64,000 nucleotides of DNA from Nocardia tengchongensis (GCF_018362975.1 NZ_CP074371.1:7254001-7318000); one strand, 5' to 3'. Counted from the stretch's first letter, positions 16,295-25,229 are shown. The notes: generated by a model not told the origin, from the sequence alone. A program made the numbers and translations.

Positions 16295-17076
16295 TTCGCC
16301 GCCACCAGGCGACGCGTGACCCGGATCGTGGTGCGGCGAGGCAGGATTCGCGGCAGACCGGACGAGAGCGCATTGGCGGCGCCGGAGACCACACTGGGCG
16401 GCGGGTTGCGGCGGTCGAGCACGCGCACGGCCGTGGCCACCACCTGCTGCGGGGTCTGGCGGCTGCCTACGCTGGCGGCTTCGCCTGCCACATCGAAGAA
16501 TTCGGTGTCGGTGGCCCCCGGGCAGACCGCGAGCGCGGTGACGCCGGAATCCTCCAGCTCACCCCACAGGGCCTCGGTGAAGGACAGGACGAAGGCCTTG
16601 GTCGCGCCGTAGACGGCCATGAAGGGAATCGGCTGGAACGCCGCGGTCGAGGCGATATTGACGATGACCCCGCGATCTCTGGTCACCATGGGCGGCAACG
16701 CGGCGTGGGTCAGTTCCGCGAGCGCGGCCACATTCACCGCGATCTCCTCGCGGACCTTCGCGGCGGTGTGGTCGGCCAGCGCGCCATGGGTGGCGAAACC
16801 CGCATTGTTGATCACGATGTCGACGGGGTTCGCGGGGTCTTCGAAGACCGCCGTGACGCGGCGCAGGTCCGTCGGTTCGGACAGGTCCGCGGCCAGGACG
16901 CGCACCGCGACCCCGTGCGCCGATTCCAGCTCTTTCGCCAGATCCAGCAGCCGCGACTCGCGCCGGGCCACCAGGATCAGATCGCAGCCGCGGGCGGCCA
17001 GGGCGGCGGCGAAGGCCGCGCCGATTCCGCTGCTCGCGCCGGTGACGACCGCGGTCGCCGGGTACCACTTGCCCAT
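16291..17076 (-). CDS. Short-chain dehydrogenase/reductase
   Basis: A 261-residue classical SDR with TGASSGIG near the N-terminus, NNAG in the NIV region, catalytic Ser in NIASTAAF and YGATK. The ATG at 17076 has an AGGAGG a few bases upstream. The C-terminal basic tail after about 225 is longer than the core. Co-transcribed with the SRPBCC gene, it suggests modification of a lipophilic compound (inference). It is divergent from a TetR gene with inverted repeats between them. Confidence 0.85.
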   Translation of the reverse strand: MGKWYPATAVVTGASSGIGAAFAAALAARGCDLILVARRESRLLDLAKELESAHGVAVRVLAADLSEPTDLRRVTAVFEDPANPVDIVINNAGFATHGALADHTAAKVREEIAVNVAALAELTHAALPPMVTRDRGVIVNIASTAAFQPIPFMAVYGATKAFVLSFTEALWGELEDSGVTALAVCPGATDTEFFDVAGEAASVGSRQTPQQVVATAVRVLDRRNPPPSVVSGAANALSSGLPRILPRRTTIRVTRRLVAAK

Positions 17077-17089
17077 TGCTCCTCCTAGG

Positions 17090-17128
17090 TGAACAGGTGT
17101 ACAGCTATGTATACTTAACAGCTGTTCA
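17090..17128. promoter_or_regulatory. Candidate TetR operator between SDR and TetR genes
   Basis: TGAACAG at 17090-17096 and CTGTTCA at 17122-17128 form inverted half-sites. Within them lie AACAGCTGTT, a perfect 10-bp palindrome at 17117-17126, and GTACAGCTATGTATAC. The location in a 76-bp divergent intergenic region fits autoregulation and control of the SDR operon. Confidence 0.5.
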
Positions 17129-17152
17129 GTCATCTCTGTCAAGGAGGAATCC

Positions 17153-17743
17153 GTGCCCGGCACCCGACAGCGCCGAACCCGCGGCGAAGGCGACCGGCTG
17201 CGCGCCGAACTCGTCACCGCGGCCATCGACCTCCTGCTCGAACCCCAGCCGCTGCCCGCACCGTCGCTACGCGCCATCGCCCGCGCCTGCGGCGTCGCCC
17301 CCAGCGCCGTCTACATGCACTTCGCCTCCCAGGACGCCCTCAACTACGCGGTGATCGCGGAACTGTTCGGCCGCCTGCGCGCCGACCTGGACGCCGCCGA
17401 CCCGGTCGAGGCGGCACCCGCCGACCGACTGGAAGCCCTGCTCGGGGCCTACCTGACCTGGGCCGAAACCCACCCCGGCGCATACCAATTGCTGTTCGAG
17501 CGACCCGATCCCGCCGGCGACGAGGGCGAGGGTCCCGGCCTGGACCTGCTCGACCGCCTCGCGCGGCTACTACCCGATCCGGACCCGCACGCACGCCACG
17601 CCGCGGCCCTGCGCATCTGGTGCGCGCTACACGGGGTGGCCTCACTGCGCATCCACAAGCCGACCGCGCCCTGGGCCACCGACCCGCGCACCGACGCCCG
17701 GGCGCTGGTCGCGGCCATCACCGGACTGCCCGCCGGCACCTGA
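17153..17743 (+). CDS. TetR family transcriptional regulator
   Basis: A 196-residue regulator starting at GTG 17153 with AAGGAGG upstream. The N-terminal HTH reads SLRAIARACGVAPSAVYMHFASQDAL. The C-terminal ligand domain contains LLGAYLTWAETHPGAYQLLFERP, typical of the WHG/TetR_C group. It is divergent from the SDR/SRPBCC operon and probably represses it. The inducer is unknown. Confidence 0.88.
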   Translation: MPGTRQRRTRGEGDRLRAELVTAAIDLLLEPQPLPAPSLRAIARACGVAPSAVYMHFASQDALNYAVIAELFGRLRADLDAADPVEAAPADRLEALLGAYLTWAETHPGAYQLLFERPDPAGDEGEGPGLDLLDRLARLLPDPDPHARHAAALRIWCALHGVASLRIHKPTAPWATDPRTDARALVAAITGLPAGT

Positions 17744-17847
17744 CTGCGCCGCGAACCCCCACTCCCCAGCCGAATACGGCCGACACGAACATCCGATCCG
17801 AACCAGGCGGCGACGCGCGAACAGTCCCGGCCGCGGTAGATTCCGGC

Positions 17848-18789
17848 TCAGGCCAGCGCCGCCGCGACCGCCAGGTGCAGTCGCAGGTCCTCGGGCTCCT
17901 CGTCCTGGACGGCCCAGACGATCTCCTCCATCGACCGCATGAACGCCCACGCGTGGGCACGATCGGCGGAAACCCCCAGCGCCGCGGCCGTCCGCTCGAC
18001 CACCGCCCGCGCATGCGCCGACGTCGGATCAGTCTGCACCTGGATCATCACCAGGAACCCGGCGTCGAAGGCGGCCTCCCCTAGATAAGCCTTCGGATCG
18101 ATGAGCAGCCACGGCTCCCGCTCCGCCGCAACGATATTGCCCAGGTGGGTATCGCGGTTGACCACCAGCAGCGGACCGTCCGGCAACGCCAACTCCGCGC
18201 CTCGCTCGGCGGCCCGTTCCAGCAGCCGCGCCGGAATCACCTCGGCGACAGCGGCTTCCGGCTTGCCGAACATCCCCGCCCACTCCGACACCATCCCCGC
18301 AGCGGTCGGCAATTCCGGGAACCCCGCCGGCACCACGACCGGCTCCCGCCGCAGCCTGCGATACAACTCGCACGCCCGCTCAACCTTCGCGATGTTCTCC
18401 GGCCGTCCCTCGAGACTCGGAAACCCGGGCTGATACAGCAGTTCCGTCCCCGGCCGCGCCCACTCGAGCAGCATCGCGCCGCTCCCCGGATCGAATTCGT
18501 AGAGCCGGACCGCCCCGTCCCCGCCATAGCAGTACAGCCCCGTCGGCTCCCCGGCATTCTCCTCGTCGACCACCGGCACTTTCAGCACCGCGACCGACCC
18601 GTCCGCCCGCCGCACCGGCGCGACCCACGAATGCGTCCCGCCTCCGAAGCTCTCCCCGACGACCTCCAACCCCCAAGCCCCGCGGAGTTTCTCCACCACC
18701 CCCGGCAATGCGGCCAGCCACCGCCGCCCCGGCTCCCCGAAGTTGTCCGCGATGTTCTCGGCAACCTCCGGCGGCAATGAGATCGACAT
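17848..18789 (-). CDS. APH(6)/hydroxyurea phosphotransferase family kinase
   Basis: A 313-residue small-molecule kinase of the aminoglycoside/hydroxyurea phosphotransferase family. It has an N-terminal nucleotide lobe (VLKVPVVDEE, with the ATP-binding Lys), a catalytic loop VVNRDTHLGN and a metal-binding IDPKAYLGEAAFD. The usual HGD of the Brenner motif is NRD, but the catalytic Asp and the later Asn are kept. Homologues phosphorylate streptomycin; chromosomal copies often have no known substrate, so a resistance claim would be premature. Confidence 0.75.
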   Translation of the reverse strand: MSISLPPEVAENIADNFGEPGRRWLAALPGVVEKLRGAWGLEVVGESFGGGTHSWVAPVRRADGSVAVLKVPVVDEENAGEPTGLYCYGGDGAVRLYEFDPGSGAMLLEWARPGTELLYQPGFPSLEGRPENIAKVERACELYRRLRREPVVVPAGFPELPTAAGMVSEWAGMFGKPEAAVAEVIPARLLERAAERGAELALPDGPLLVVNRDTHLGNIVAAEREPWLLIDPKAYLGEAAFDAGFLVMIQVQTDPTSAHARAVVERTAAALGVSADRAHAWAFMRSMEEIVWAVQDEEPEDLRLHLAVAAALA

Positions 18790-18819
18790 CAGCCCACCCT
18801 GCCCGACCCCACACCGAAT

Positions 18820-18846
18820 CGCCACGGGTGTCCGGCCACCGTGGCG
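18820..18846 (-). terminator. Hairpin after small secreted protein 1
   Basis: CGCCACGG pairs with CCGTGGCG, extended by TG/CA after a bulged G, with a TCCGGC loop, 26 bases beyond the stop at 18873. Confidence 0.5.
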
Positions 18847-18872
18847 ATGGGCGCGAGGGTGGAGCAGGCGGT

Positions 18873-19109
18873 TCAGCCTGTGAGAACGCAACCCAGCCCG
18901 CAGGTGGGTGCGGTATTCGCGCCGCCGCTGCCGCTCGGTGTGGGCTGCGAGCTGCCGGTGTAGGGCTGCGAGGTCTGCGGCGGCAGGCCTACCGGGCCGC
19001 TGCTGGCTATCGGGGTGGGTGCGACCAGCGGAAGCGGCGCTGCGGCAGCCTGCCCGGCTCCGACGGTCAGCGCCGCCGCGATACCGGCCACGGCGATGAA
19101 TGTGCGCAT
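18873..19109 (-). CDS. Small secreted two-cysteine protein 1
   Basis: A 78-residue precursor with a signal peptide (MRTFIAVAGIAAALTVGAG, cleavage near AAAA) and a Pro/Ser/Thr/Gly-rich mature chain ending TCGLGCVLTG. It has exactly two cysteines, both near the C-terminus. Its first 70 coding bases are nearly identical to those of the next paralogue (19180-19407), and the leader keeps a CGAAAGG ribosome site before the ATG. Function unknown; it is one of four related exported genes in 1.9 kb. Confidence 0.7.
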   Translation of the reverse strand: MRTFIAVAGIAAALTVGAGQAAAAPLPLVAPTPIASSGPVGLPPQTSQPYTGSSQPTPSGSGGANTAPTCGLGCVLTG

Positions 19110-19179
19110 GAGAGAAGCCTTTCGATGGAGTCTGCTGACGATGCCGCGACCCGACTACGTCGGACCGCGATCGGGCGCG

Positions 19180-19407
19180 TCAGCCGATGTGCGGATTCAA
19201 GTTGACGGGGGCACAGATGTTGGTGCTGCCGAGCACCGAGCACAACACCAGGGTCTGCAAGTTGCCGAGCGCGTTGTTGGCCGAACCGCTCATATCGCCC
19301 GTGGTGGGAATTCCGGGGAAGGTGGGGGGCGTCGAGGCTGCTGCCGCCTGCCCGGTCCCGACGGTCAGGGCCGCCGCGATACCGGCCACGGCGATGAGTG
19401 TGCGCAT
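19180..19407 (-). CDS. Small secreted two-cysteine protein 2
   Basis: A 75-residue precursor; the ATG at 19407 gives a signal peptide almost identical to paralogue 1 (MRTLIAVAGIAAALTVGTG). The mature part contains SANNALGNLQTLVLC and STNICAPV, again with exactly two cysteines. GAAGGA lies upstream of the start. The near-identical signal sequence DNA suggests recent tandem duplication with a divergent mature region. Function unknown. Confidence 0.7.
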   Translation of the reverse strand: MRTLIAVAGIAAALTVGTGQAAAASTPPTFPGIPTTGDMSGSANNALGNLQTLVLCSVLGSTNICAPVNLNPHIG

Positions 19408-19563
19408 GAAAGTGAGTCCTTCGGTGGAGATTTCGTGGCCGGATCGCCCGGCCGCCACCAGAAAGATAATCGCTTCCTTTTCAGAATTTGCCCGAAGTCT
19501 GCGGCCCCGGTGCCCCTAATTCCATGGGCGGTCGAGCTCCAACCCCATTCCGCAGCAGCGGTT

Positions 19564-20022
19564 TCAGGGTTCGGGCGTCGAGGTCTCGTGCACGGTCCGC
19601 CACCGATAGGTGCGCCCGTCGGTGATCAGCACCGCCGTCACCGTCCGGCCGGTGCGGGTCTCCCCCAGCCGGTTCTCCGCGACGAACCGCACCACCAGCA
19701 CGTTGCGGCCGCGGGCCAGCTCCCGCACCTCGGAGACCTCGATCTCCAACCCCGGCTGCAGGTTTCGCGCCGACCACAGTCCCGCCAGCAGCGTCTCCCG
19801 ATCCACTGCCTGCCCGGTGGTGACCACCGAGGTGAACTGCTCGTCCAGCTGCGCCGAGATCCGGTCGAACACCTTCGGCGGCGCGTCCGAGCCCAGCCAT
19901 TCGGCGAGGTCGTAGTGGAAGGCAGAGACGGTGCCGACCAGATCGACATCGCCTGCCGTATTGGTCCTCTCAGGGGCGACCGGCTCCACTTGCCGACGCC
20001 GGGGATCGAATCGCCCTAGCAC
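19564..20022 (-). CDS. Hypothetical protein, possibly NTF2/SnoaL-like
   Basis: A 152-residue protein with no signal peptide or membrane helix. The middle and C-terminal parts (LEIEVSEVRELARGRNVLVVRFVAENR, VTAVLITDGRTYRWRTVHET) alternate hydrophobic strands in a way compatible with an NTF2/SnoaL-like cone, but this is a weak call. It starts with GTG at 20022 without a clear ribosome site. It sits between small secreted paralogues 2 and 3 on the same strand. Confidence 0.6.
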   Translation of the reverse strand: MLGRFDPRRRQVEPVAPERTNTAGDVDLVGTVSAFHYDLAEWLGSDAPPKVFDRISAQLDEQFTSVVTTGQAVDRETLLAGLWSARNLQPGLEIEVSEVRELARGRNVLVVRFVAENRLGETRTGRTVTAVLITDGRTYRWRTVHETSTPEP

Positions 20023-20063
20023 CAGGCCATTTTACGAGTGACAGGCCCGGGCATCGGTGGCGG

Positions 20064-20309
20064 TCACGAGACGTGGCCCTCGCCCGTGCCCCCGCTCCAG
20101 CAGTGGGGGTTGGTCAGCAGGCACAGGATTCCGGCGATCCCGCTGGCGCTTTGCGTCGCGCTGCCGGTCAGGCTGCTGTCGGCACCCGCGGTGTCGGTCG
20201 CCACCGGGGTTCCCGAGACATCGATCAGCGGCAGCGGCGCGGCCGCCGCCGGGCCGATTCCGGTGATCAGTGCGCCCGCGGCGAGGCCGGCGAGAATGAG
20301 AGTGCGCAT
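20064..20309 (-). CDS. Small secreted two-cysteine protein 3
   Basis: An 81-residue precursor: signal peptide MRTLILAGLAAGALITGIG ending AAAA, a Ser/Thr-rich middle, and a C-terminal GIAGILCLLTNPHCWSGG with exactly two cysteines six residues apart. The leader has CGAAAGG before the ATG at 20309. The APLPLID start of the mature chain matches APLPL in paralogues 1 and 4. Function unknown. Confidence 0.7.
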   Translation of the reverse strand: MRTLILAGLAAGALITGIGPAAAAPLPLIDVSGTPVATDTAGADSSLTGSATQSASGIAGILCLLTNPHCWSGGTGEGHVS

Positions 20310-20453
20310 GGTGCACAACCTTTCGAGCAGCGATGGCCCAGGCCTTCGCCGAGCCGCGCCCACAACGTAAGTGAACACGTTTCAGAATTGGCCGGATTCC
20401 GCGACACCCCCGCGCCCTCAATTCCTTTGGCCCCCGAACCCGGGCCATGCACC

Positions 20454-20765
20454 CTAGCCCACTTCGCCGGATCTCATGGGGCACGAGGACCCGCTGATCA
20501 CACCGGCGAGCACCCCGGCCATATTTCCGGACGCCAGCTCCGCAAGGGTGAAGGCGAGAATCCCAGCGGCCCGGGCGCTTCCGGTGCCGCCGACGGAGGA
20601 CTGGTTGCACCCGTCCGGCGCCCACGGCGATACCGAACCCGATGCCGAGCCCGATGCGGAGGAAGAACCGGCGACGTCACTCAATGGCAAGGGCTCGGCG
20701 GCCGCCTGGCCGATCCCGACCGCCAATGTGCCCGCGACAGCGACGGCTCCGATGAGAATCCGCAT
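20454..20765 (-). CDS. Small secreted two-cysteine protein 4
   Basis: A 103-residue precursor: signal peptide MRILIGAVAVAGTLAVGIG ending AAAE, then PLPLSDVAG and a Ser/Gly-rich segment, with cysteines in PDGCNQSS and GSSCPMRS, exactly two. A hydrophobic helix-like part (AAGILAFTLAELASG) separates them. The leader has a GGAAGG site. It is the longest of the four paralogues and lies 311 bases upstream, on the same strand, of the etfBA terminus region. Function unknown. Confidence 0.7.
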   Translation of the reverse strand: MRILIGAVAVAGTLAVGIGQAAAEPLPLSDVAGSSSASGSASGSVSPWAPDGCNQSSVGGTGSARAAGILAFTLAELASGNMAGVLAGVISGSSCPMRSGEVG

Positions 20766-20889
20766 ACGGTATTGCCTTCCGATGTGGCGACCGGGCTCGG
20801 CCCGGCCGCGGCCCCAATTGTGAATTGCACATTTTCACATTTGCGGCAGCGGCACCGAGCCCCCAATACCGTGGGCACCAACGCAAACC

Positions 20890-20916
20890 GTCCCCCGGCC
20901 GTAGCGGCCGGGGGAC
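20890..20916 (-). terminator. Terminator of etfBA
   Basis: A perfect 12-bp stem, GTCCCCCGGCCG with its complement and a TAG loop, lies 29 bases beyond the etfA stop. Confidence 0.75.
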
Positions 20917-20944
20917 AGTCGATTGCGGGTTACCGCAGGGGTGT

Positions 20945-21904
20945 TCAGCCCTTGTGGGCCTTGACCGCTTCGGTCAGCTGCGGGGCGACGTTGAACAGGT
21001 CGCCGACGATGCCGTAGTCCGAGATCTCGAAGATCGGGGCCTCTTCGTCCTTGTTGACGGCCACGATGGTCTTCGAGGTCTGCATGCCGGCGCGGTGCTG
21101 GATGGCACCGGAGATGCCCAGGGCCACGTACAGCTGCGGGGAGACCGTCTTACCGGTCTGGCCGACCTGGAACTGGCCCGGGTAGTAGCCGGAGTCGACG
21201 GCGGCGCGGGAAGCACCGACGGCGGCACCGAGGGCGTCGGCCAGCGGCTCGACGACCTTGCCGAAGTTGTCGGCCGAACCGACACCACGGCCACCGGAGA
21301 CCACGATCGCGGCCTCGGTGAGCTCGGGGCGGTCGCCGCCCACGTTCGGCTCACGCGAGATCACCTTGGTGACGCCCTCTTCCTGCGCGGGCAGCTCGAC
21401 GACGACCTTCTCGCCGGCGGCGGCCTGCGGGGCGGCCTCGATGGCACCCGGACGGACCGAGATCACCGGCACGTCGCCGGTGGCCTTGGCATCCACGGTG
21501 AACGCGCCACCGAAGATGGAGTGCTGCGCCGAGCCGTCGCCGTTCACGGCGATGACGTCGATCAGCAGACCGGAACCGATGCGGGCGGCGAGGCGGCCCG
21601 ACACCTCCTTGCCGTCGGCGGTGGCGGCGACCAGGATCGCGGCCGGGGAGGCGGACTCGGACAGGCCGGCCAGCACGTCGACCTTGGGGGTGACGAGGAA
21701 GCCCTCGGCGTCATCGCCCTCGGCGACGTAGATTTTCTCGGCGCCGGCCGCGGCCAGCGCGTCGCCCAGCTTGTCGGCGGTGCCGGGGGCGGCGACGACG
21801 ACGGCGGCCGGGGTGCCCAGCGCGCGGGCGGCGGTGAGGAGTTCGGTGGTGACCTTCTTGGGCGCACCGTCAGCGTGCTCCACGAGCACGAGTACTTCTG
21901 CCAT
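20945..21904 (-). CDS. etfA: Electron transfer flavoprotein alpha subunit
   Basis: A 319-residue ETF alpha (FixB; Rv3028c counterpart). It has the N-terminal [13 protein letters not shown] strand, a central [16 protein letters not shown], the FAD-domain start [28 protein letters not shown] and the conserved [25 protein letters not shown] region. With ETF beta it carries electrons from acyl-CoA dehydrogenases to the quinone pool. It starts 38 bases after etfB and ends before a strong terminator. Confidence 0.95.
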   Translation of the reverse strand: MAEVLVLVEHADGAPKKVTTELLTAARALGTPAAVVVAAPGTADKLGDALAAAGAEKIYVAEGDDAEGFLVTPKVDVLAGLSESASPAAILVAATADGKEVSGRLAARIGSGLLIDVIAVNGDGSAQHSIFGGAFTVDAKATGDVPVISVRPGAIEAAPQAAAGEKVVVELPAQEEGVTKVISREPNVGGDRPELTEAAIVVSGGRGVGSADNFGKVVEPLADALGAAVGASRAAVDSGYYPGQFQVGQTGKTVSPQLYVALGISGAIQHRAGMQTSKTIVAVNKDEEAPIFEISDYGIVGDLFNVAPQLTEAVKAHKG

Positions 21905-21942
21905 TGTTCTTTCTCCTGAAGTTCGTTCGCTCGGGGGCGGCT

Positions 21943-22728
21943 TTAGATGATCTTCTGACCAACGAGGTAGGTGGCGATCTGGTTGCCGCCCTCACCCTCG
22001 TCGACGATCTTCGCGCCCGCCGTGCGCGCCGGCTTCGGGGTCACACCGGTCACCTTGGTGCCGGCGTTCGCAACGCCCACGGTCTCCGGGTCGACGCCCA
22101 GATCGGCCAGGGTGAAGGTCTGAACTTCCTTCTTCTTGGCGGCCATGATGCCCTTGAAGGACGGGAAGCGCGGCTCGTTGATCTTCTCGGTCACCGAGAC
22201 GATGGCAGGGAGGGTGGCCTCCAGCTTGAAGACGCCCTCGTCGGTCTCGCGCTCGCCGGCGATGCGCTCGCCGTCGACGGTCAGCTTGCGAAGGTGGGTC
22301 AGCTGCGGCAGGCCCAGGTACTCGGCGATGATCGCCGGAACGGCGCCGGCGCGACCGTCGGTGGCCTCGTTGCCCGCGATGACCAGCTCGATGCCCTCGA
22401 TCTGGCCCAGAGCGGCGGCCAGGATGTAGGACGTCTGCACGGCGTCGGAGCCGTGGATCGCCGGGTCGTTGATGTGGATGGCCTTGTCCGCGCCCATCGA
22501 GAGGGCCTTGCGGATGGCCTCGGTGGCCCGATCGGGGCCGGCGGCCAGCACGGTGACCTCGCCGCCCTGCGCCTCCTTGATCAACAGCGCCTCCTCGACG
22601 GCGCGCTCGTTGATCTCGTCGAGGATGGCGTCGGCGGCCTCGCGGTCGAGGGTGTAGTCACCGCTGGTCAGCTTGCGCTCGGACCAGGTGTCGGGAACCT
22701 GCTTGATCAGTACGACGATGTTCGGCAT
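21943..22728 (-). CDS. etfB: Electron transfer flavoprotein beta subunit
   Basis: A 261-residue ETF beta (FixA; Rv3029c counterpart). The ATG at 22728 gives MPNIVVLIKQVPDTW; DREAADAILDEINERAVEEAL and the AMP-binding VIAGNEATDGRAGAVPAIIAEYLG are typical. First gene of an etfBA operon, divergent from the MGLP methyltransferase gene, with a palindrome TAAGTTAC-N6-GTAACTTA about 100 bases upstream that may bind a fatty-acid-type regulator. Confidence 0.95.
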   Translation of the reverse strand: MPNIVVLIKQVPDTWSERKLTSGDYTLDREAADAILDEINERAVEEALLIKEAQGGEVTVLAAGPDRATEAIRKALSMGADKAIHINDPAIHGSDAVQTSYILAAALGQIEGIELVIAGNEATDGRAGAVPAIIAEYLGLPQLTHLRKLTVDGERIAGERETDEGVFKLEATLPAIVSVTEKINEPRFPSFKGIMAAKKKEVQTFTLADLGVDPETVGVANAGTKVTGVTPKPARTAGAKIVDEGEGGNQIATYLVGQKII

Positions 22729-22828
22729 TGGTCTTCGTCGACCTCCTGTTCTGGTGGCACTGGGTGTGGCGGTCGCACGAGTTTTGCCGTACGTCCACAA
22801 GTAGCTCGTCCGGGAGATTACCCTACGT

Positions 22829-22850
22829 TAAGTTACTCGTGGGTAACTTA
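22829..22850. promoter_or_regulatory. Palindromic operator between etfB and methyltransferase
   Basis: TAAGTTAC (22829-22836) and GTAACTTA (22843-22850) are perfect inverted 8-mers separated by six bases. TTACCC at 22818 and GGGTAA at 22841 form a second overlapping pair. The site sits in the 190-bp divergent region between etfBA and the MGLP genes. The binding protein is not known. Confidence 0.5.
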
Positions 22851-22918
22851 GCGTGTGACTTTCTGCATCGGTTGATCCGGTCGCGGGTGTGATATGTGCA
22901 ACCGCTAACGTCGGAGCA

Positions 22919-23701
22919 ATGAGCGAGGCCGTGAGACCTGTTGAAAACCACACCGATCCCTTGCCTTTGACCGGTGAGCGGACGGTGCCCGGCATCGCCG
23001 AGGAGAACTACTGGTTCCGGCGGCACGAGATCGCCTACGTCCGCATGCTGGAACAGTGCGAGGGCAAGGTCGTCCTCGAGGCCGGCAGCGGAGAAGGCTA
23101 CGGAGCCAACATGATCGCCGGCGTCGCCGCGCGCGTCACCGGCCTGGACTACGACGACAGCGCCGTCGCCCACGTGCGCGCCAAGTACCCGCGCGTGGAA
23201 ATGGTGCAGGGCAACCTGGCCGCGCTGCCGCTCGACGACGCCTCGGTCGACATCGTGGTGAATTTCCAGGTGATCGAACACCTCTGGGACCAGTCCCAGT
23301 TCCTGCGCGAATGCCTGCGGGTGCTGCGCCCCGGCGGCAAGCTGCTGATCTCGACCCCGAACCGGATCACCTTCTCCCCCGGCCGCGACACCCCGCTCAA
23401 CCCGTTCCACACCCGGGAACTCAATGCCGCCGAGATGACCGAACTGCTCGTCGAGGCCGGCTTCACCGTCGAGTTGATGGCGGGCATCTTCCACGGACCC
23501 GAACTGGTCGCGCTGGACGAGAAGTGGGGCGGGTCGATCATCGACGCGCAGATCGAGCGGGCGCTGGCGGGCGAGCCGTGGCCCGCGGACCTGGCCGCCG
23601 ACGTGGCCGCGGTGCGCATCGACGACTTCGAGCTGCTCGCCGACTCCGAGCGGGACATCGACGCCAGCCTCGATCTGCTGGCCGTCGCGGTGAAGCCGTG
23701 A
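22919..23701 (+). CDS. SAM-dependent methyltransferase, MGLP locus (Rv3030-like)
   Basis: A 260-residue class I methyltransferase. Motif I is VLEAGSGEGYGANMIAG, followed by VTGLDYDD, DIVVNFQVIEHLW (motif III region) and LRVLRPGGKLLISTPN. It corresponds to Rv3030, encoded with the GH57 and GT4 genes in the methylglucose lipopolysaccharide locus, so methylation of polymer or precursor is the likely role. The ATG at 22919 is preferred by comparison; 22889 is in frame. The stop overlaps the GTG of the next gene. Confidence 0.8.
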   Translation: MSEAVRPVENHTDPLPLTGERTVPGIAEENYWFRRHEIAYVRMLEQCEGKVVLEAGSGEGYGANMIAGVAARVTGLDYDDSAVAHVRAKYPRVEMVQGNLAALPLDDASVDIVVNFQVIEHLWDQSQFLRECLRVLRPGGKLLISTPNRITFSPGRDTPLNPFHTRELNAAEMTELLVEAGFTVELMAGIFHGPELVALDEKWGGSIIDAQIERALAGEPWPADLAADVAAVRIDDFELLADSERDIDASLDLLAVAVKP

Positions 23702-25229
23702 CCGACAACACCTCCCCGGTGCCGGGCCAATTCACGCTGGTCCTGCACTCGCACCTGCCGTGGCTGGCCCACCACGGGCGGTGGCCGGTCGGCGAGGAGT
23801 GGCTCTACCAGTCCTGGGCGGCGTCCTACCTGCCCGTCGCGAAGGTGCTGAGAACCCTTGCCGCCGAGGGCCGTTCGCATCTGATCAGCCTCGGGATCAC
23901 GCCGGTGCTGGCCGCGCAGCTCGACGATCCGCACTGCCTCAAGGGCATGCATCACTGGCTCGGCAACTGGCGGCTACGCGCCGACGAAGCCTCCATGGCG
24001 GGCAACACCGCGCTCGGCGGGCACGAACATCGGCTCGCCGCAGCGGCTCTCGACGATTTCGAGACGCGCTGGATGCACGGCGCCTCGCCGGTGTGGCGCG
24101 AGCTCATCGACGCCGAGGCCATCGAATTGCTGGGCGGGCCGCTGTCGCATCCGTTCCAGCCGCTGCTGGATTGGCGACTGCGCGAATACGAACTGGTCGA
24201 GGGACTCGCGGACGCGCGGGCGCGCTGGGGGCACACGCCGTCGGGCATCTGGGCTCCCGAGTGCGGGTTCACCCCGGGCATGGAGCGGACCTACGACAAG
24301 GTCGGCATCTCGCATTTCATGGTGGACGGTCCCGCGCTGCGCGGCGACACCACCCTGGGACGGCCGGTGTGGGATTCGGATGTGGTGGCCTTCGGTCGCG
24401 ATCTCGCGGTTAGTTATCGCGTCTGGTCGCCGAAATCCGGTTACCCGGGCAGCCCTACTACCGTGATTTCCATCACTACGACCACGCCACCGGATTGAAG
24501 CCGGCGCGCGTCACCGGCAAGACCGTCTCCGGCCCTGACAAGGCTCCTTACGATCCCGCGCTCGCGTCGGCGGCCATCGAGAAGGACGTCGCGGACTTCG
24601 TGGCGACCGTGCGCGAACGACTGATTTCAGAGTCGGAGCGCATCGGACGGCCGGCCCTGGTGGTGGCCGCGTTCGACACCGAACTGTTCGGGCACTGGTG
24701 GCACGAGGGCCCGCAGTGGCTCGAACAGGTGCTGCGCGCACTGCCCGAGGCCGGGGTCACCGTCGGCACCCTCGCCGATGCCCGGGCCCGCGGTTACGTG
24801 GGCGAACCCGTCGAATTGGCCGATTCCTCCTGGGGTTCGGGCAAGGACTGGCGGGTGTGGGCCGGGGATCAGGTCGCGGATCTGGTCGAGTTGAACGCCG
24901 AGGTGGTGCGGCTGGCGCTGGACACCATCGACAAGATGCGGGTCGACGCCACCGGCCTGCGCGACCCGGTTGCCGACCAGCTGCTGCGGGAGGCGATTCT
25001 GGCCGTCTCCAGCGACTGGGCGTTCATGGTGTCGAAGGATTCTGCGGCCGGCTACGCGCGTGACCGAGCCCATGAACACGCGCACGCCGTGCGCGAGATC
25101 GCGGCCGCGGTGGCGGCCGGGCAACTCGCCAAAGCGGGTCAGTTGGCGGCAGGATGGTATCCGGCCGACGGACTCTTCCCCGCGCTCGATGCGCGCAGGC
25201 TCGGCCCCGCTTCAGAAGGACCCGCATGA
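23698..25229 (+). pseudogene. GH57 alpha-glucan branching-type enzyme, single-base deletion
   Basis: Counterpart of Rv3031, a family 57 enzyme of the MGLP pathway. The first frame, from GTG 23698, has LHSHLPWLAHHGRWP, SGIWAPECGF and WSPKSGYPG, then runs into a stop near 24498. Restoring one base in the C-run 24453-24455 (CCC to CCCC) recovers YYRDFHHYDHATGLKPARV and the rest, including VAAFDTELFGHWWHEGP and SSWGSGKDWRVW, to 25229, about 510 residues. Both catalytic regions (GIWAPECG and AAFDTELFGHWW) are present but in different frames. The flanking overlaps with the methyltransferase and GT4 genes are intact, suggesting a sequence error rather than decay. Confidence 0.8.

Noticed and set aside
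15803..17076. Polyketide biosynthesis cluster based on the SRPBCC cyclase-like gene and SDR
   Set aside because: No ketosynthase, carrier protein or other biosynthetic genes are nearby.
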